From Cesiribacter sp964504565 (GTDB lineage: Bacteria; Bacteroidota; Bacteroidia; Cytophagales; Cyclobacteriaceae): a stretch of 64,000 nucleotides of DNA. Both the position numbers and the translations under genes were made by a program. Below are positions 61,405 through 64,000 of this stretch, in pieces; within the stretch, counting starts at the first letter, position 1; each line of letters begins with the position of its first letter. The stretch spans positions 1-64,000 of the forward strand of contig CAZDEY010000018.1 of assembly GCA_964504565.1 (NCBI GenBank), read 5' to 3'. The notes below the pieces were generated by a model. That model searched no databases. It was given only the letters and a program-made list of their open reading frames with translations, and was not told where the DNA came from.

Positions 61405-61488
61405 AAAAATTAAGTGAATTGGTGAATTACAGAATTACTGAGTTGTTAACTTGGCCTAAGTGCAGGTTAATTAGGTTCACCAATAGAA

Positions 61489-62109
61489 TCAAACATTGCT
61501 AAGCTTCTGGTGTAGAGCCAAAATTTGGGGAAGCATCAGGTGCTTATCGTCATTTATAAGCTGGTAATTTGCCAGCTTTATTTTTTTGCTCTCTTTCCAC
61601 TGGCGGTCAATTATATCTTCAACCTGCACGCGGCTGCGATGAGCATCTCGCATAAGGGTACGATTAATTCGTACATCTTTAGGGGCAGTTACTACAATGG
61701 TAGCATCTAAGGTTTGGTAAGATCCGGCTTCAAATAGCAGGGCTGCTTCTTTTAGCACATACGGAGCATTTTGCCGAGCGGCCCAACTGTCCCAATCTTT
61801 GCCAACCGCTGGGTGGACCAGTCCGTTCAGTTTCTCTAATTCTGCTTCGTTACCAAACACCCGTTCAGCTAGGTAAACTCGGTTTAATTGTCTTTCAGAG
61901 GTATAACTTTCTTTACCAAACTGCTCGCCGATAGCATATACTAATTTGCTATCGTTCTCCATTAGCCATTTGGCTCTATCGTCAGCGTAATATATAGGTA
62001 CACCTAGGCAGGCAAATACCTTGCAGGCGGTGCTTTTTCCGGCACCAATGCCCCCGGTTATGCCTATTTTTTGAGGTAGTAATTGATTAGCGACGTCGGC
62101 GGCGGGCAT
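61489..62109 (-). CDS. coaE: dephospho-CoA kinase
   Basis: 206 residues from the ATG at 62109 (the frame extends to 62145). P-loop IGITGGIGAGKST, then PIYYADDRAKWLM, VYLAERVFGNEAELEKLNGLVHPAV and ALLFEAGSYQTLDATIVVTAP, the CoaE hallmarks. It phosphorylates dephospho-CoA at the 3' hydroxyl, the last step of CoA synthesis. Its start overlaps the end of ybbR by 23 bp, so it is coupled to the YajC/YbbR operon. Confidence 0.93.
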   Translation of the reverse strand: MPAADVANQLLPQKIGITGGIGAGKSTACKVFACLGVPIYYADDRAKWLMENDSKLVYAIGEQFGKESYTSERQLNRVYLAERVFGNEAELEKLNGLVHPAVGKDWDSWAARQNAPYVLKEAALLFEAGSYQTLDATIVVTAPKDVRINRTLMRDAHRSRVQVEDIIDRQWKESKKIKLANYQLINDDKHLMLPQILALHQKLSNV

Positions 62110-63067
62110 AGCGGACTTTAATTTTTTCGGGCTGCAGCACCACATTCTCGGCTACGGCCGGAAAGCTGCCTAACTTCAAGGCTATGGTTGAATCGGCCGA
62201 GTTTAGTTCCGCATAGTCGGCTACTACGCTAAAACTGCCCGGCGGCAAGCTTTCTAAATTTTTCTGGCTAACCGTAAAACTAAGCTGAACCAGCGTATCG
62301 CGCAGGCGGGCGGAGTTATTCTGAGGAAAGTTTAGCGGCCTTACGCCAACCTGACGGGTTTGCCGTAAAAATACTCCGGTAGGAAAGCTGACCTGAATCT
62401 CGGCGGGCTGTACGCTTACTACCGAACTGGTAAGGTTTCCTAAGTTAACTATACCCTTGTAGTTGCCCGCTATGTTTTCGTCAGTAGCGTATACCGTTAT
62501 ACTATCGGCCAGGCCGGCAATAAATGATTGGGGGCCGGTAAATTCTACACTATCGGGCTTTAAAATTATTGGGCCAGTTATACGGTTGTTCTGGGCCAGG
62601 CTTATAGCCGAACTATCTACTTTTACCTTAACTTTTTTAGTTAACCTTCTTTCAATATTAAGAAAAAGGGTATCGGTTACTACGTAGTTTAAGCGTAACT
62701 CAGCAAGCTGATCGTCAATAACGGAGCTAAGGTCAGCTTTGGTTATGTATTTTTGATAGGTAGGGCTTTCCAGCGGAATCTGGATTGGCGTAGCGCTAAA
62801 CCAAAAGGTTTTTCTTAGCAGGTTCCAGCCGCCGCCGCTCACTACCATGCTTACGCGCTTGGGCAGCTCTTGGGTAACCACCGTTCCGCTGTCTTGGTAA
62901 ATGAATTCAATAGGGTAGGTTATGCGGGTAGAGTAGTCTTTGTTTAGGGCATTGAAAAACCAGAAGGTGGTAGCCCCTAAAACGCATAGGGCTACCACCT
63001 TCCAGTTTCCTTTGTCAGCGGCTAACAGTTTTCCTAAGCCTCTTAACAATGCCTTACTATTTTTCAA
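62087..63067 (-). CDS. YbbR/CdaR-like domain protein
   Basis: 326 residues from a TTG at 63067, one base after the yajC stop. One N-terminal transmembrane helix (WKVVALCVLGATTFWFFNAL), then repeated YbbR-type beta domains (ITYPIEFIYQDSGTVVTQELPKRVSMVVSGGG, KVKVKVDSSAISLAQNNRITGPIILKPDSVEFTGP, VGVRPLNFPQNNS). It ends in a basic run RYARRRRR. YbbR/CdaR proteins control the diadenylate cyclase CdaA in Firmicutes. In Bacteroidota the domain is common beside yajC and coaE, and no CdaA gene is present in this window. Confidence 0.85.
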   Translation of the reverse strand: MKNSKALLRGLGKLLAADKGNWKVVALCVLGATTFWFFNALNKDYSTRITYPIEFIYQDSGTVVTQELPKRVSMVVSGGGWNLLRKTFWFSATPIQIPLESPTYQKYITKADLSSVIDDQLAELRLNYVVTDTLFLNIERRLTKKVKVKVDSSAISLAQNNRITGPIILKPDSVEFTGPQSFIAGLADSITVYATDENIAGNYKGIVNLGNLTSSVVSVQPAEIQVSFPTGVFLRQTRQVGVRPLNFPQNNSARLRDTLVQLSFTVSQKNLESLPPGSFSVVADYAELNSADSTIALKLGSFPAVAENVVLQPEKIKVRYARRRRR

Positions 63068-63068
63068 G

Positions 63069-63410
63069 TTAAGCTACTTTTTCCTTGGTTTCTTCTTTAG
63101 GGGCAAAGCGCTTGCTGGCCTCAACCGATATGGCCGAGCGTTCAAACGTAAGCTTAGTACCCCGGTCAACATCCAGTACTACGAAGTCTTTATTAATTTC
63201 AACTACTTTGCCGTGCATACCGCCAATAGTTACTACCATATCGCCTTTGCGCAGGGTATCTAAAAAGCTTTTATGCTTTTTGGTGCGGCGTTGCTGAGGG
63301 CGTATTGTAAAAAAGTAGAACACAACCCCTACAATGGCAAATAGCATTACCATTTCCAGCAGGTTGTTGCCCGGTACGCTTTGGGCTTGTAATAGAATTG
63401 CGTTTAGCAT
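63069..63410 (-). CDS. yajC: preprotein translocase subunit YajC
   Basis: 113 residues. One transmembrane helix (LLEMVMLFAIVGVVFYFFTIRPQQRRTKKHKSF), then the YajC soluble domain (LRKGDMVVTIGGMHGKVVEINKDFVVLDVDRGTKLTFERSAI). A SecDF partner in the inner membrane. The downstream ybbR begins one base after the stop; a DUF1573 gene precedes it by six bases. Confidence 0.96.
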   Translation of the reverse strand: MLNAILLQAQSVPGNNLLEMVMLFAIVGVVFYFFTIRPQQRRTKKHKSFLDTLRKGDMVVTIGGMHGKVVEINKDFVVLDVDRGTKLTFERSAISVEASKRFAPKEETKEKVA

Positions 63411-63416
63411 AAATGC

Positions 63417-63962
63417 TTACTGGTTTAGCGGACCGCCTTCCGGCATATTAGTTTTAGGAAGTACATTACCACGTAGTTCCAGGAAAGTTTGAGCCGGGCT
63501 GGTGTTAGCAGTAATGGTTACCCGTTTGTTGTTCATACCCATTTTGCCTTTCGTATCAAAACGAACGTCAATTTCGCCGGTTTCACCTACGGCAATAGGC
63601 TCCTTAGGTGGGTTAGGTACAGTACAACCGCAGGTGGCCGTAGCGTTCTGGATTACCAGGGGTACCTCGCCCACGTTTTTAAACTTAAAGGTATACTCTA
63701 CTACCTCGCCTTCTTTAACTTCGCCGTACTCGTAGGTAGTTTCTTCAAACTCAAAGGCGGCGGCCGGGCCGGCTTCAACTTCTACGGTATTGCTAGGCAA
63801 TTTAGGCTTGGCTTCTTCCCCGTGGTTGTGGCCTTCGTGCCCGTCCATTGAAGCGGCTACAGTAGTGCCTTCCTCATTAGCTTCGTTGTTAGCTGATTCT
63901 TGGTTGTTACACGCGGCCAGCATCATGCTACCGGCCAGCAAAGTCATCCAAATCTTTTTCAT
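63417..63962 (-). CDS. DUF1573 lipoprotein with His-rich linker
   Basis: 181 residues. Lipoprotein signal (MTLLAGSMMLAACNNQE, lipobox Cys), a His/Glu-rich linker (MDGHEGHNHGEEAKP) that could bind metal, then a DUF1573 Ig-like domain: YEYGEVKEGEVVEYTFKFKNVGEVPLVIQNATATCGCTVPNPPKEPIAVGETGEIDVRF. The CGC motif is the usual DUF1573 feature. First gene in this part of the DUF1573-yajC-ybbR-coaE operon; whatever lies upstream is outside the window. Function unknown. Confidence 0.88.
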   Translation of the reverse strand: MKKIWMTLLAGSMMLAACNNQESANNEANEEGTTVAASMDGHEGHNHGEEAKPKLPSNTVEVEAGPAAAFEFEETTYEYGEVKEGEVVEYTFKFKNVGEVPLVIQNATATCGCTVPNPPKEPIAVGETGEIDVRFDTKGKMGMNNKRVTITANTSPAQTFLELRGNVLPKTNMPEGGPLNQ

Positions 63963-64000
63963 AATTAATTTTAATCTATTGAGTACCTGACGGTTCGGTC

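Overview
The window comes from a member of the Bacteroidota, most likely order Cytophagales. The signs are a type IX secretion sorting domain on an FG-GAP repeat protein, a PorT-type outer-membrane barrel, a one-cysteine TraR/DksA protein, a Bacteroidota-style RluB with a long Arg/Asn/Asp-rich tail, weak or absent Shine-Dalgarno signals, and promoters of the TTTG-N19-21-TAnnTTTG type. The sequence is a draft assembly: two N runs (2026-2043 and 14407-14416) interrupt hemB and a large PAS histidine kinase. Four other genes (rluB, aspS, a DUF4143 ATPase and a small lipoprotein) have broken reading frames that are repaired by one small change each.

Layout. 1-4.0 kb: a universal stress protein, a DUF2281 antitoxin-like remnant, hemB and an M20 peptidase. 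4.0-9.7 kb: an intergenic region with a diverged duplicated hairpin element, then a 1592-residue exported protein of unknown function. 9.8-11.8 kb: prmA, a DUF6150 protein and tpiA. 11.9-20.9 kb: an AT-rich exported orphan, a multi-PAS sensor kinase, a TIGR03032 protein and an FG-GAP/T9SS surface protein. 20.9-23.7 kb: a tight three-gene minus-strand operon with an MpaB/Lcp-type haem oxygenase, an unassigned polytopic membrane protein and a membrane protein resembling Pyr4/PaxB terpene cyclases. 23.9-27.3 kb: two thioredoxin-fold proteins, a TraB/ChaN/EreA-like protein and an isoaspartyl peptidase. 27.4-30.2 kb: TraR/DksA, scpB and rluB.

30.4-42 kb is the main accessory region. A consensus promoter precedes an exported putative barrel protein, a 3174-residue RHS/YD-repeat protein ending in an HEFGH metallopeptidase tip, and an overlapping small lipoprotein that is the natural immunity candidate. 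42-50 kb holds sod, tadA and its coupled partner, a C10 cysteine protease lipoprotein, aspS (with a 43-bp insertion flanked by 12-bp repeats), a broken DUF4143 ATPase and an AI-2E family permease. 50-56.5 kb holds an old yellow enzyme, an MscS channel, a barrel protein, a metallo-beta-lactamase-fold hydrolase and small genes. 56.5-57.15 kb holds a strong candidate structured RNA with promoter and terminator, plus AT-rich repeats. 57-64 kb holds asnB, an NlpC/P60 lipoprotein, tRNA-Ala(GGC) with a damaged duplicate of its 3' half, a lipoprotein broken in a G6 tract, a PepSY-like protein, a small membrane protein, and the operon DUF1573-yajC-ybbR-coaE.

The best candidates for new biology are the oxygenase/cyclase operon, the RHS metallopeptidase with its lipoprotein, the aspS insertion, the structured RNA and the tRNA-derived duplication. 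Function statements rest on motifs read by eye; no database search was run.
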